From: Trileptium ribeirensis
Lineage: Eukaryota > Nematoda > Enoplea > Enoplida > Thoracostomopsidae
Assembly: GCA_030248225.1 (NCBI GenBank)
Contig: JASANE010018627.1
Span: 1-64,000 of the forward strand
Direction: 5' to 3'
DNA length: 64,000 nt
Shown: in pieces, positions 23,831 through 36,764 of the stretch
How the letters are laid out: each line of letters starts with the position of its first letter
How positions within the stretch are numbered: the stretch's first letter is position 1
Notes under the pieces: generated by a model
What the model was told of the DNA's origin: nothing
The model's input: the letters and a program-made list of their open reading frames with translations, nothing else
Databases searched by the model: none
Made by a program: the position numbers and the translations under genes

Positions 23831-25377
23831 AAATTTGCTGGAACTTAGCAAATGATAGGAACGATCCGTACATTAATATGCGTAATTGTAAGTTCATCGT
23901 GTAAATAATGGTTGCTGTTTTGTCCAAATCATTAACTGGGGCGCGCAGAAACTCGCGTTCATAATTTTTCAACATCGGTATTTGCAGTTGTGCGAACTAA
24001 AGCAAACTTCCGTGAGGTAGCACCACAATTTGTTGCTTATGCACATATTTGTCACTTCGCATGTCTGTGCCCATTTGTCAATGGACATACTCAACAGCTC
24101 GATATTATGTTAAATCAGTTCGCAATATTAAGCCGCTGACTGTCTCAAGTCAACGTTTTCCATTATGTAACCTGTCGCGATTAGCTATACAGAAACACGT
24201 TGATGCTTACTGTGGTCAGTATTATACGAATTGTCATCGCGATTTGCTGACACCGTTCACTTGACTTGCGTTTCATAACTCACGCTTCCTCATTGTTAAC
24301 ATTCGGTGAAATCATTTCTCTGACCGAGTTTGACAGTATGCGAAACACACGGCAAATTTTAGGTTAGCTAATCTGGATCATTTTTGCTGTCATTCACCGA
24401 GTCAAATTATCAAGTATATAATGCTTCGCACAATTAAGGTCAGTGATGTGATGATACCTAATGTTAGTGGTATAGAAAAGCGAATTTGAAAGGTATGTCA
24501 AGTGAAATGTATCAGTAAATTGCGATGCTAATTTGCAAATTAGTGATAGCGATAAGCTTGTACGAGATTCTGCATTGCACATCGGCCTGCGTATATGAGT
24601 GAAAGACCTGATTTGTGAATGGTCATCGGTTTTTCGTCATGAATTGTTTTTGTCATGAAACATTTTTTCATCAAACTTTTTTGTCATGAAAAGTCACCAA
24701 TTTTTTGTCACAATTGGTCATCAAATTTGTCACATGAATTCACAATTCCAGATTGTGAATACATGTGACAAAAATCAACCCAGATGGAAGCATTTATAAT
24801 GTACTCATGTTCTAATTATTTTGTATACTAGTTGTACAATTCAATTTTGAGATAACGACTGTATAATATAATCGAAGTTTCTGTATTAAATTATGTATAG
24901 TTATGATTGAGCGTGTTTTACAATAAAATCTGAAATATATTAATATAACACATAGCTAAATTTCCTTAAAACCTTGTATTATATCGTGATTTATTGACAC
25001 ATTTAGTCGATATAGATTGCCGTGGCAAATTGGTGGTCTAAAGCGATATATCAAGCAAGACGTTTGCATCAGACAATAACAACCCAACCTCCAGAGCACA
25101 GCAATGTCTCGCATACAATCTTAATATTCCATGCGGTTAGCACTGAATCATTAATATTCTGTAGTGATTGATCTGGTTTTAAACTGATACGAAGACGAAA
25201 CGACTGATATTGTAGCGATAAGAGCTAGACGTTGTTAGAAAGTTAATAATTATTCGAGAAAAGTTAGTAAAACTTCTATAGACCAATGCTGGGAAACTTT
25301 GTATATATAGTTCTTTTCAGACAAGCCTAAATTTAAGACCTAGCCGAATTTATATGTATATTGCAAGCTCGCTTACA
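23831..25377. other. Gene-free stretch with TTTTTGTCA repeats and hairpin
   Basis: Positions about 24630-24725 carry repeated ttttgtcatgaaa-type phrases. At 24726-24775 two arms (tttgtcacatgaattcacaa and its near complement) form a hairpin of about 20 bp per arm with a 7-base loop. The rest is AT-rich with no gene. Confidence 0.5.
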
Positions 25378-25385
25378 CCACATAC

Positions 25386-26669
25386 CAGGGTTGGTTTTTT
25401 CCGGAAAATAGTCAGACCGGAAAAACCGGTTTTTTCCGGAAAAAAATGGAAATGGAAAAAAATCAAAGCTTTACTGTTCGGCTAAATATTGCAGGAAACA
25501 CAGTTTTATGCGAAATTGAATACCGCTGTTGATTATTAATGCCTTAATTGCTGAAAAAAGTCTAAAACTGCAATGTTGTCACAATTTGCAACCGCACAGT
25601 CCAGCAGCGCTTGAATCTTTCCAAGGGCAGGGTTATGTGAAAACCACATGGTGGCTATATCGACAGGAGGAGTACGTATTATTATTTGGTTCGAATTAAT
25701 TGCGAAAGGACTTCATAGGCAACCGCAAACTCTTATTTTCCAGTATGGTATTTGCGCGATAACATGTTAAAACGCTGCTGATATATTATATATACTGCAA
25801 AGCATCTCTCAAGTCTGAATCTAATTAATTTTGATGGTCGCGCCAGTGGAGACAGAACCTGCGGTAAAATTCCTTTGTTAAAGGCCAATGCACCGTAATT
25901 GGACAAATATAAAGTTTCTGGTGAGTTATTGAGGTCTTGACAGTAGATAAGCATCGGATACAGAAATAAAAACGATGTTTATTGAAAAATGTATATAATT
26001 GGAAAGTAGCATGGAAAAACAGTTTAAAAAACGATTAAAGCTATTTAGTTTATGACCCGTCGTGCTAAACATGACATACATGGCGCAGATTTCTATCCCA
26101 GCAGGTAAACGGACCGGTCCGGATATTGGGATGGTGGCCAACCACCAAGGGCTGTAGTCTCTTGGTTTTTGTTTTTTTTTTTGGGGGAGGTTGATAATAT
26201 GGGTAACCAACGCCCGTGCCATATCCTCATGTCGGCATGTGTGTGTGGCATGTGTCTGGCTAGTTTACTGCTGTTATGCTCAATGAAATCCCATGGCTCT
26301 ATTCAGTACCGCGCCTATTTAATTTCAATTTACCATCGGGCAATAGTTTCTGATGCGGTGGAAGAAGCAAGCTATGCTTATGCTAAGATTATAAATTTAG
26401 TCAATGCTTGGAAGATATAGTTATACCATTTCTACCATATAAATCATACGCATGAAATGTAAAGGCTGTTTAAACGAGTGTAAATACTGCTCACGGCCGA
26501 AATATTTTGTTGCATAACGGTTTTCCAACTATTTTCGGCTCCAAAATCCTGAAATAGTTTTTTTTCCATTTTTTTCCGTGGGGGGTAGGTAAAAACGGAA
26601 AACGAAAAAAAACAAGTTTTTTCCTTTGGTTTTTCCGGTGCCTTTGGTTTTGTCCGGTGCCCAACCCTG
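25386..26669. mobile_element. hAT-like non-autonomous element with CAGGGTTGG ends
   Basis: The element begins cagggttgg (25386) and ends ccaaccctg (26669), a perfect 9-bp terminal inverted repeat. It is flanked by ccacatac (25378-25385) and ccgcatag (26670-26677), an 8-bp target duplication with two mismatches, as expected of hAT transposons. Both ends are followed by low-complexity ttttttccgg/ccggaaaa arrays. No transposase domain is visible in its 1284 bp. Confidence 0.75.
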
Positions 26670-26677
26670 CCGCATAG

Positions 26678-29600
26678 CCATAATGCTTGTTGTTAAATGG
26701 TTCAATGTTAAGCGCATTTTAAATTTATTTCACATCCCCCTTAAATATAACAGTATCTGAAACAAACATGAATTTAAGACAGACAAAGTCGAAATTTTTG
26801 AACATATGTAAGTATTTCAAGCTAGCATTCTGCATATCGACAATGTTATTTTTTACTAAATGGTTCATGTTTAAACGAATTTTAAACTCATTTCAGACGT
26901 TTGTTAAACGTAATAGTGTATCTGTCACTTGAGACAAGCCTGAATTTTAGGCATTTTTATATATGAGTGGACTTAAATTTTGCAATCCGCGCACCGACAA
27001 TGTTCATTACTAAATCCGTCATTTTTACACAACGTCACTCAAGCGTTTCTTAGTTACTGTGTATCGAACTTTGAAATTATAATTTCTGATCCAAGTAGCC
27101 AATTGCACGGCAACAACATGTTGGGCCTAAAAAGATATACAGGTACTCGACAGACCCTTGAAAGACTAAGATCTCACAGGTTATTTCAGTAAACAATGTT
27201 TCACAACAATGCAATGCCGCCGTACGCGAATTGCTCTATTTACATATTGCTATTACTGTATGCATCATGAAATAGCAAGCACCATTTTATGACGCATGAC
27301 AACTTGTGGCTTGAACTATTTTTTCTCCAAAAAATAATCGATTATATTTCCTGTATATAATTAATGTTTTAACCAAAAGAAAACCAATATATTTGTCCAC
27401 TAATCTCCACTGTTGTATAAAGTAAAGAACATTATGAACGCTCGGCTATGTGGAAACTTATTTATAAATAATGAATCTTCAAGTATCGTCCTATCCTGTT
27501 ACGGGTAAAACTAAAAATCTGAAATTACCGTATATTCTTCTTTTGCTGTCGATCGGGTCCAAAATTAGTCTTCATTGCACGGTCCAACTGCATACGTACA
27601 GTTTGGCTTTGCAAATGAAATCCATCACATTAATTTTGCTCTGTACCACCCAAAAATCGACAACATCTATTTTACAGGCGAAATTTGTTACTCGAAATGA
27701 CATACATATGATGCAAAGAACGTATAATGAGTCGTATACGAGTCTAGTACATTGTGTTGAAAAAGATTGCATAGTTCTCACTACTAGCAAGGATATGTGA
27801 GCTAAATGAGTGAAAACCATAAATCAAGCTACAATCACACACGTATCAAGTTGGTCATAACGGAACTATCGAATGTACGTTCAACACTGCAAAGGTCTCA
27901 TTGTCTGATATCATAGTAAGTCATGAAATGTTCCCAACTTAAGAGTATATCGTTTGTTAGAGAGTTGATAATAATTTGCAGCTGATATAATTTGTGGCTG
28001 CGGCTAGGCCTACCAACTCGACCGCAAGAATGGCGGGGAGTTAAAGATCATTATGGGGTTTGGGGGATAGTCGCCACTTATGTATCGTCACTGGTTCCTG
28101 TGCTTGCTTTAATCTGAGAGTTATTTGCGCTTTGAGAGCAGGTGCTCATGGCTCATACAGGATTTAATTAAGGGAGGGCCCGGTGAAAATTGTGTGTTAT
28201 AAAGGAAGGCGCTAAAAAATTTACATTTGTCATACTGCAAAATAACAAATTTTGCATCAGGAGCGCAAAATGAACCCGAAAACTCGGAAGTAAGGGACCG
28301 GGTTTCCTATACCGCCTCATCGGATGCACCATTGCAGGTGCTCCAAAATAATTTAGGGGATAGCTGATACTCCCGAATATATCCGCGCTGGATAACACCA
28401 GACAGATAAAAGGCCTATAACACAATCATGTAAGGTAAAGTGTATAGGCATGGCTAAGTGTATTGTCTTCGACAAAATTGTTATCACAGACTCTTTGTTC
28501 GTTGAATTGATCATTTAGTGTAGTTGTGCTTTGGTAAAATAGTTTTCATTTGAATGTATTGTCTGCTTTGAACATGTTCAGATACTGGAACTGCATTTAA
28601 AAACAAATGTTAACATGTAGTGGACAATTTCAACCTCTTCCACTTTGCAAACGTTTTACAACTTAGTATGATATTATGATATTCAATCTGTAAAAGTAGT
28701 AAGCCAAGAATAAAAACACCAGCTGTAACCACTGGAAAAATGCTGTTTGATTAACAAAATACTGGGTTACAGCTTTGAAACTTTTGTGACCATTAATTCA
28801 CACGATCTAATATTAAATTCGCTAACAGACAGAAGAAAGCACCTAAACGTCTTCATTCTTAGCGATGTATGCTGTAGCTCTGAGTAAATAAGGCGGACAC
28901 GGCGATGAGGAAACAATTTTTATTGGTATAAAATAAAGTTATTTAGAAATAGCTGAAATATCAGCTTCTATTAAATATTACTGAATTGAATTAAGTTAAA
29001 AAGTACAAATAGCGGAAAATGCGATGAGGAAGCAATTTTTATTTGTATAAAATAAAGCAATGTAATTTTGGAAAGAACCATATGAAAAAAGGTAAATCTA
29101 TACGGTCTGCACATGCGAAAATATCTCATAAAACTTCCGTTGTATCACCACTTTACACTAGCATTTAGCATATTAGCACAGACATTTAGACATTTAGCAC
29201 CGGTCACTAAAATATTTGTTCTGTACTAATTTATTATGAACGTTGTGCAATCTTTGTAGCCCGAAGTATTAAATTTGGTTATTTAGGAAATGTAAGACGA
29301 CGTATACAAAATTATTCTAAACGAAGACACTTGCTTCGTCAACACAATACCTTTGGAATCAGGTATAGAATGAGGCCTCACAACCAGTCGTATGACAGAC
29401 CTGCTTTATATGGTATATCATCTTAATGTATAATATGGTATATCATCTTAATGTATAACGTAAATAGATAGCTAGAAATATGTGTGTACACTTGTAAAAT
29501 CTTGTCACTTTTCGTGCGTTTGTTGCAAATCCTTAGAGATTGACGTGTTAGATCAAGATGCCAATCAGCTGATTCCTCTTAAGATACTGTAACATATTCC

Positions 29601-31618
29601 GAAACACCCACTGTGCGCCTATTCCGTCTTGTTAGCGGATTTCAATAGTAGGATTGGCTAAACGCTCCTATAACTAAGATCGCAATTAAAAGTGCATTGA
29701 AGTTTAAACTTATAAACATATAGACATTGCAAAGTATGAAAAAACTGAAATATGTCATAGACTGTCGGCCGAGACAAAGAAGGATGTAAGTTGATAAGGA
29801 TGTTTAAACACATCTGGCTTGAAACATTTTAAGGAAAATTTTCAGCGTTTATGCTTTGTACAACAAACCAAAAACTGTTTCGTGACACGTGGTAAAATTT
29901 GCTCGGACACATTTACATTAGATATATTAATCTTTTAGAACCATCATTAAATATTTATACTTAAGTATATATAAAATTGTATTCAAACTTGGAGTTGGAG
30001 GCGATTTATTGAACAAAAACCCTGCATTATTAAAATCGCTTTCTGATAACTCTTTTTTTCTGGCCAACCAGAGGGATAATGGTAATAATAGACTGTTTGC
30101 CAGTATCGGGTTTTCCCGGCCGGAAAATGTTTCAAAACCAGAATCATGAAATGATAGTAGCATGTTCGTTTAGCTTAAGTGATAAAGAAAATTACGTTCA
30201 ATGATGAAAACGACACATAAATGCAATCACCGTATTTTGGGGACATCATTCATACGACCAGCTTTAATCGCACACATTTGCACCAAGCAGCGATAAATGC
30301 CTTTGATATTTGCTATCATGGTACATGATGTGCAAATATCACCATCTGAAACCTAGTTGTGTAACTGGGCCAGAGACTTAGAAAAATCATATAGTATAAT
30401 TCAAATATAATTTACACTTACTTATTTAATGTTTTATTTTCATGCCACACGCTCCTTATTATGTCACCACATTTTGATCCACAATCAACAAAAAGTTCTG
30501 ACTACGGTTTTAATAGCAGTGTTCAATTTTTTAATTCAGATTTATTGTACCAAAAGTTATCGTTCTATGTTTACAAGAATGTTGAAACTCAACTGCTGGT
30601 TATTACAAAACGTCTGTCACGATGACAAGTTAATGAAAAGCTGTTTATTTTGTCAGACAGGCATGCAACTGAGGAGATCCTCTATAATCACAATTTATTA
30701 CCATACAGTGGACTAAGGTCGTGAAAAACTAGTTAACCAGCCAAAGCAAGTGGTCGAGTCGTTGGACGATCGTTTGCATGTCAAACAGTATTACATGGCG
30801 ACTGCTCAATACGACCCCTCGTTTTTAGCTTTCTATCAACTCTTGGCATTGTTATAATACAACTGAGAAGCTAATATTGACTAAACTCACTTAGTACGTC
30901 AACTTCCTTATCGCGAAGATACGTCGTCGAAATTGTCTGATTCATCTTCTGGGTTTTAAAGAAAACTAGTTTTTAAGTTTATTAAAAGCTGAATAAATTA
31001 GTAAAATATGAATTCATGGCGTTCAAATGGCCATTACGCCACATGTGCTGCACCCAATATTTGTCCAGTGAGGACTGAACAATTTTATCTATACTTTTTG
31101 TTTCCAAACGAAAACATTGAGTTTTGGGAATTTTCCGCAGTCAGAACAGAAAAATTTGCATTGTTTTTTAATAAAATTTCAGATTTGGAATTGGAATAAT
31201 AAAGAGGTCGGCAAAACGTGTCACCGGAAACCAAGCACAACCCTCTTTCCAGTGTATTCCGGAAGCCCGGATACAACATAGAGTTATTCTGGAAAGCAGC
31301 GCTCCGGACTGAAACGTACCTTCATTTGTCGTACCAAGTTGCATCACTCAGTACGCAAAGCAGGGACTTTGCTTTCTCAGAACATAGGCCACCTTTGCAT
31401 TGCACTTCTATCCTTTGTTATATTTATTTTATATCTGTTAATCTCGAAATACCGCATATAAGACAAGCAAGTCAGGAAACACGAGGTCAGCTGTCCACAT
31501 ACAATTTTCATTAGCTTATATCTCTCATGTGAAAGATGAGTCATCGAAAATGGTTAACTTTAACTTAGTTCCATGCGTATAATTATTTCCGAATGTGTAT
31601 CTGCGTTAGTGAAGTGAA
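26678..31618. other. Gene-free AT-rich stretch with small tandem repeats
   Basis: No host gene is supported. A 120-bp spaced duplication occurs at about 28901 and 29021 (gcgatgagga then caatttttatt). A direct tandem of 29 bp x 2 (atatggtatatcatcttaat) spans about 29409-29457. A tRNA-like piece lies at 30745-30820 (listed separately). Frames of 80-110 codons here (for example 27471-27800) have no recognisable motif. Confidence 0.4.
30745..30820 (+). repeat. tRNA-like sequence, diverged
   Basis: An A-box-like tggtcgagtcgttgg (30751 on) is followed at tRNA distance by a B-box-like ctcaatacgaccc (about 30805-30817). It resembles the SINE-like head at 21774 but is more decayed. It is not a functional tRNA. 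Confidence 0.3.
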
Positions 31619-31626
31619 CGTACGTT

Positions 31627-32067
31627 CAGTGGCGAGGCCAGCCCTCTGAATTTGGGGGGGCTATAGCCCTACGACCGTTCACTTCTTACTCAACACATTT
31701 AATTAGCGTATCTACTGATAAAAAATCTTGATTTATTAATTTCAAATAGGTTTATTCTATTTGCTCGTCCGTTTGAAACATTAATCAATAAATAACAGAC
31801 AATAGGAAGTTTACTGTGAACCGGAATATGCTTAAAGCAGACCGATAACACATAAAAAGGCACTAACGAACCGTATGACTAGTGTTGCTCTTTGACTGAA
31901 CACGGTATGACACTATTTCTTGTTGCGTGAAGCTGTCAAGATTGTTGGTGGGGCGAAAAATGTGGGAACTGAAAAATTTGGGGGGCTAATATGTTTCAAT
32001 TTGGGGTGCTAGATTTTGAATTTGGGGGGGCTTAGCCCCCCCAGCCCCCACCCTAGCCTCGCCACTG
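31627..32067. mobile_element. hAT-like MITE, 441 bp, perfect target duplication
   Basis: The ends are CAGTGGCGAGGCCAG and, inverted, CTAGCCTCGCCACTG, followed inward by G-runs (tttggggggg / ccccccc). A perfect 8-bp target duplication, cgtacgtt, lies at 31619-31626 and 32068-32075. The CAGTGGCG-type end and 8-bp duplication are diagnostic of the hAT superfamily. It has no coding capacity. Confidence 0.92.
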
Positions 32068-32075
32068 CGTACGTT

Positions 32076-32650
32076 ATGGCGTTGTCGCAAGTACGGAAAT
32101 AAATTTTAGTTTATAGATGTGCGCTAAGGGAAAATTAGAAGAAATGGAGAAAATTATGAGTAAAAATCGGTGATACTTGAAATGTTTTTAATTTCTTCCT
32201 GGTTTACCCAATAACCTCGATGAGTACAACCCTGCCAGGAACAACTACCCCTAAGCTGACGGACGCACCATGAACATCTACACTGAAAACGCGTTTCCAT
32301 CAAATTTAAAAGGAGTTTCTTTGATTTTTGCAGCACCAGATATTCTTTTAAAATCAAAAACTATTCTTTGAAATATAAGTAATTCTTTATAACATAATTC
32401 TTTAAAGAATAATTCTTTGAAATTTCAAAGAATAGTTCTTTGAATTTTAGAAGAATATTCTGTTGGTGCAAACATCAAAGAAACATCTTTCAAATTTCAT
32501 GGAAAGGATTTTGAGTGTTCATCATAGGCCTATCGTATCATAATTTGAAGTGTCAAAGAAATAAAGCCAATCAATTATGTCAAGATATTTTTATCTGGAT
32601 GTAATTGCACAATATAACCATTTACAGCATAAAATAATGCGCATTTGGTA
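32076..32650. repeat. Palindrome cluster
   Basis: Within 32340-32460 the word attcttt and its complement recur. 32397-32410 (attctttaaagaat) and 32412-32433 are perfect palindromes of 14 and 22 bp placed side by side. No gene is seen around them. Confidence 0.6.
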
Positions 32651-32664
32651 TAGTGCTGAACAAT

Positions 32665-32850
32665 AGTTTGCTGAACCTGGATCGTCTTCTACGTTAGTTA
32701 CCACGCTATTTTGGAGATGTTGCTCGGTTCCTTAGGAAACCTCACAAAGCGAGCAAATAACAACGGTACGTGCAAACGCACGACGCACTACAAACTCGTT
32801 TAGTGATTCGCGTCGCAATGTGCGCTGCTAGAAATATGTGACTCTATGCC
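32665..32850 (-). repeat. tRNA-like/SINE-like element, copy 2
   Basis: Minus-strand order: conserved module (about 32725-32850, containing gcgtcgtgcgtttgc and cctaaggaaccgagca), an A-box-like sequence (complement of 32694-32708) and a B-box-like sequence (complement of 32670-32680, CCAGGTTCAGC). The module matches the copies at 1.2 and 40.3 kb, while the tRNA-like parts differ. Confidence 0.5.
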
Positions 32851-33525
32851 GGAAAGATACTCTTAATCAAGGTTTGCGGGTTAGCCTAAATACCTCCACA
32901 ATCTGCCGACTCCAAATAAATGGCTCAAATTTTGACTTAATCTGAGCATATATACATATTTTTGACTATTCCACTATGCTGCAATTTGGTTTGTTTTGGC
33001 GTTGGCTGAGATTGAGTTAAGCTTATCCAATTTGAGAAAAACAGACTCATGAAGCAATGGTTGTCTTAACTAAAGTCAAATTTAATTCAGCGAAGAATAT
33101 GCTTTTTTATAATATCTGACTTAAAACCTGGATATATATGTGAAGGCGCATATTAGTCTGAAAATAATCATATAAACTGCTGTTCATAAGCGCACTAAAC
33201 AATATTTTCTCGTTATTTCAAGCGAAAAATGAATAAGGCCAAATTACAACAAGGCACAACAATGAAATAAACACGGATTTTAAACAAATTTTCATTGCGT
33301 GCTTGCTGTGCTTTGAAAACCCGTTCTAAAAGTGTGGCACATTCTTATTAATCACAGATCACGACTGCAACAATAGTTTCTTTATGATTCCGGAAATTAC
33401 TTGCAAAAAATGCATAATGATAATCAGCCAAGGTCAGAATGTTTGCACAAGTTAGTTTTCAAACTAAAGTGGTGGAGTATTACTTTACAATCCAAGCTTC
33501 CCATTAAGCAAAGAATATTTACGGA
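32851..33525. other. Gene-free stretch, partly repeat-related
   Basis: Positions 32900-33090 share gagtcaaa and gagttaagcttatcc phrases with 7670-7800. No coding region is supported. Confidence 0.35.
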
Positions 33526-33530
33526 ACATA

Positions 33531-33740
33531 GGGCCCAAGTAACCCTGAGGGGCGGTACAATGTTAGAAAAAAGAACAACTTAAAACAACGCATTCAAGGG
33601 GCGGCAACCCCCCGATTTAGGTTTAGGCTTAGTGTATGTCTCATATAACGACCTTAGCTTCGGCTAAGACTAAGGCTTAGGCTTCGTATATCGAGATGAC
33701 CTGCATTATATTTCCGCCCTTCAGGGTTTACTTGGACCGG
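33531..33740. mobile_element. MITE, 210 bp, containing TTAGGC-like hexamers
   Basis: The inverted ends gggcccaagtaaccctgagg and ccggtccaagtaaaccctga (read inward from the right) match over about 25 bp with few changes. The flanks carry the direct repeat acata (33526-33530 and 33741-33745). The interior holds several ggcttag/ctaaggctta hexamers at 33617-33690. The superfamily is not assigned. Confidence 0.7.
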
Positions 33741-33745
33741 ACATA

Positions 33746-35714
33746 GTATCATAGGCGCAGGATGGATTTTAGGATAGGCGATGATCAAGCTGTACTTTAC
33801 CTAAATTTTATTGGTCAAAAGTCTAAAATACATGAAAAAATAAGACGTCAATGTACATTTACGCAACGATCACTATAAATTTTTCGTTTAAAAAGTGTTG
33901 ATTTTATACTAAATACATTGAACAAACAAAGTAGGCAATAGGTGCAGTTTTGTGGAAAGGATAAACATCGCAGTACACTAAATTGCCCGCAACATTTGCT
34001 TAAAAGAGACGTCTCTTCGAAAACAAGATACAACTTCAATGGGCGTCATACTGTTTCCCACTGAATCATTTCATGGGGCGACGGTCCCATGCCATTTATT
34101 CCCTAGCACCTGTATAGTATATATCACAATCCGGGTTGGTATTTATTAAATATGCCATGTGCTAAAATAAAGGTACGTTGCCGCCAATATCTTGGTATTT
34201 TAAGCTTTTTCTTTTTATTTTAATGTAGAAATTCAATATTGATTATTCATTGGTCTGTTGATTGTTGTCAATCTGAGCGGTTTGTAGCTTTTTTACACAT
34301 GGTCAAGGTATCTGAAAACAATTGATGCTATTAGTCAAACGTGAATGCCGGCTAATTTGCAAATTCTATGGCTTACGTCAAAGTCATATAGTTTGTTCAA
34401 TGTATCATCTTTAATAAGTAAACTAAAAACATTGATATTTAGGATGACGAAATAAAATTTTATTTCGCCAAAATATAGCCCGCATTTATAGTGATATGAA
34501 ATTTAAAATTCGTAGCCATCACGATTAAAACGAGGATTAGAATTTGAGCGAGAAGGCTCGCCTCTAGCACGATCACAACAAACGAGCGAGCTTCATGGTA
34601 GCCTCAAACTCATAGTCATGTAGGAAAAACAGTTGTATAATTCTTGATTACTCAGTTATAAAACAAGAGAATTGTCACAAAAATAATCTGAAGTGTTACC
34701 ATAAACATCGATATTGTTGTGCATTGTTTAATTGTGTATTAATTTACGAAGAAGTCTGAAGAATAATTGTCAATATAAAATTCTGAATAGTCACCAAAAA
34801 TAAGCATCACCAGTTGCTATAGTATCGAAGTGTCATGTTTGTTAGCTTAAAACATATTCGTAGCGTAGGTTGTCATGACTCTTAATATAGTACCCTACAC
34901 AAAATATGCAAAGAAGAACCAAGTTCAACTTGCAGTGGATTATTATGCCGCAATTTGGCATTGAAGAAATTAACAAAGCTCGCCACAACGATCAGCAGCT
35001 CTTTTTTGCTTTTCCTTTTTTACTGTCGTTGAAGTTCAATTTTCACGGTAGTTGGGAATTTGCCGACTGAGGCGTTTAGTATATATTATATTTTTTGCGC
35101 TTTTCTTATATGCAACGTGCTGTCACTACGGTGCAATGAAACCGGATGTATAGATCTGTTTGGTGATCGGTCTCATTCGGTTTGCAATGAGTTACCTGGC
35201 AGCTGATGCTAAGACGCTGAAATATCCACGGTAAAGCTGGCCAAACACATTACACGCGAGTAACGTGGAGTACAACACAGATTGCGTTAATATTCACACA
35301 AAGCATCAGAAAGTGTAGAAATCTTAACTACCGTCACACTAGTAAAACGTAGTATACAATGTGTACATAACTGGTAAATTATATATTTTACAGCATAATA
35401 TCCTAGTAGGAAACGAAATACTAGCTATACATGTTAATGTCGTTGGTATTTAAGTCTTTAATAGAATATTAAAATAAGTGAAATCTAAATCTTCCGTAAA
35501 AAATCCGTACAATGAAATATATATTCTACCAAAGGTATATATATACTCAATTTTAGTACTTTTGCTGACTTTGGACTACTATATTAATTTGCACTGACGT
35601 TTACATTTTGGCCGAAAGATATCTTCAACAGGCACAAAAGTTACACCGTGATAACTATTTTAATACTTGGAGATAAAACATATATTTCTGCATAGCGTCA
35701 TACAATCCTGCTTC
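33746..35714. other. Gene-free AT-rich stretch
   Basis: No coding region, RNA gene or bounded repeat was recognised. Confidence 0.4.
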
Positions 35715-35717
35715 TTA

Positions 35718-36227
35718 TGCGGCGTTCACGTTATAATGTCCCCAACGTTTGGAACCTATGTACCCCACACAGTGTCAGACACACTGTTGACAACAGGGTG
35801 TCTTAGACACCCCCATGTTTTTAATAAATTTTTTCAACGGTAGCTAGTTACGCGTATTACCACTTGCCGACAGTGTCAGGCACACCGTGTCTTCTGGCAG
35901 TTTTATTGACACTGTTCGGAATTATTTGAGCAATGTTCATATGGGATAGATACAAATATCGAGAATTTAGGAAAAACTCCACAGGACAGTTGACTAATAA
36001 ACCGCATTCGCTACAGACGGTGTCCGTTATAGTTAATTCGCGCCAAATTGGTAGCTAAGGGTGTGTATGACACTGTCTAGAAAAAATTTAGTAGCTAAGG
36101 GTGTGTCGTACACCCTCGGCATTTGATTTACAGTATGGGTGTCACCCTTACTGTCTATACGGTAGGGTCGCGACTACAGGGGGTCAAAAGTTCCAAACAG
36201 CGGGGACATTATAACGTGAACGCCGCA
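35718..36227. mobile_element. MITE, 510 bp, near-perfect 38-bp inverted ends, TTA duplication
   Basis: The left end tgcggcgttcacgttataat continues to gtcccc-aacgtttggaac and is mirrored at the right end with only a few differences over about 38 bp. TTA occurs on both flanks (35715-35717, 36228-36230), the target choice of PIF/Harbinger elements. The interior carries many gtgtc/gacac words (agtgtcagacacact, agggtgtcttagacaccc), making extra palindromes. There is no coding content. Confidence 0.8.
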
Positions 36228-36274
36228 TTATTACTAAAAGCTTTAACAATTATTGTCTGATTATTCAGTGGTAA

Positions 36275-36761
36275 TGCGCGAGTAAACTTAAGGTGACCCC
36301 GCCATCCATCCTATTTTGTATTTTTGGATAAAATTTGTTACGGAACGCTTTTTGAAAAATTGAAATTCGGCGTAAAACGGTTCGCGAACGCAGCGCTTGC
36401 GATTGAAATCTAACCATTTTGTGTTCGCGAAAATTGAAGTAAAATTACCCAAATTTTTGATAAGGAAAATTTATCAATTTGGTTGTGACGTCAATTTTGC
36501 ATTAAATTTGGTCGCGAACACTGTATAATCCAAATTTTAATGATAATGCATTAGGGAACAGAATTTCTGTAAACTGAAGTCGCCGAAATTCTGTTTGAAC
36601 GTAAGGTCTAATATCTGGCACTTGAATTTGATTTTGCCAATTTTTGATTAGCGAAAAACCCAATGAAATTTAGCCTGTTTTCCGTAACAAGGGTTTGTGA
36701 TTCGATATCGGTAATGACATAATAGGATCGTTAGCGGAGTCACCTTAAGTGTACTCACGCA
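36275..36761. mobile_element. TGCGCGAGTAAAC-family MITE, copy A
   Basis: 487 bp with inverted ends tgcgcgagtaaacttaaggt and tgcgtgagtacacttaaggt, followed inward by gac(c/t)ccgc. TAA stands on both flanks (36272-36274, 36762-36764). The interior has several TTCGCGAA-type palindromes and shares its full length with copies at 42.6 and 59.9 kb. The ends and TWA duplication suggest a PIF/Harbinger-like non-autonomous element. Confidence 0.85.
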
Positions 36762-36764
36762 TAA

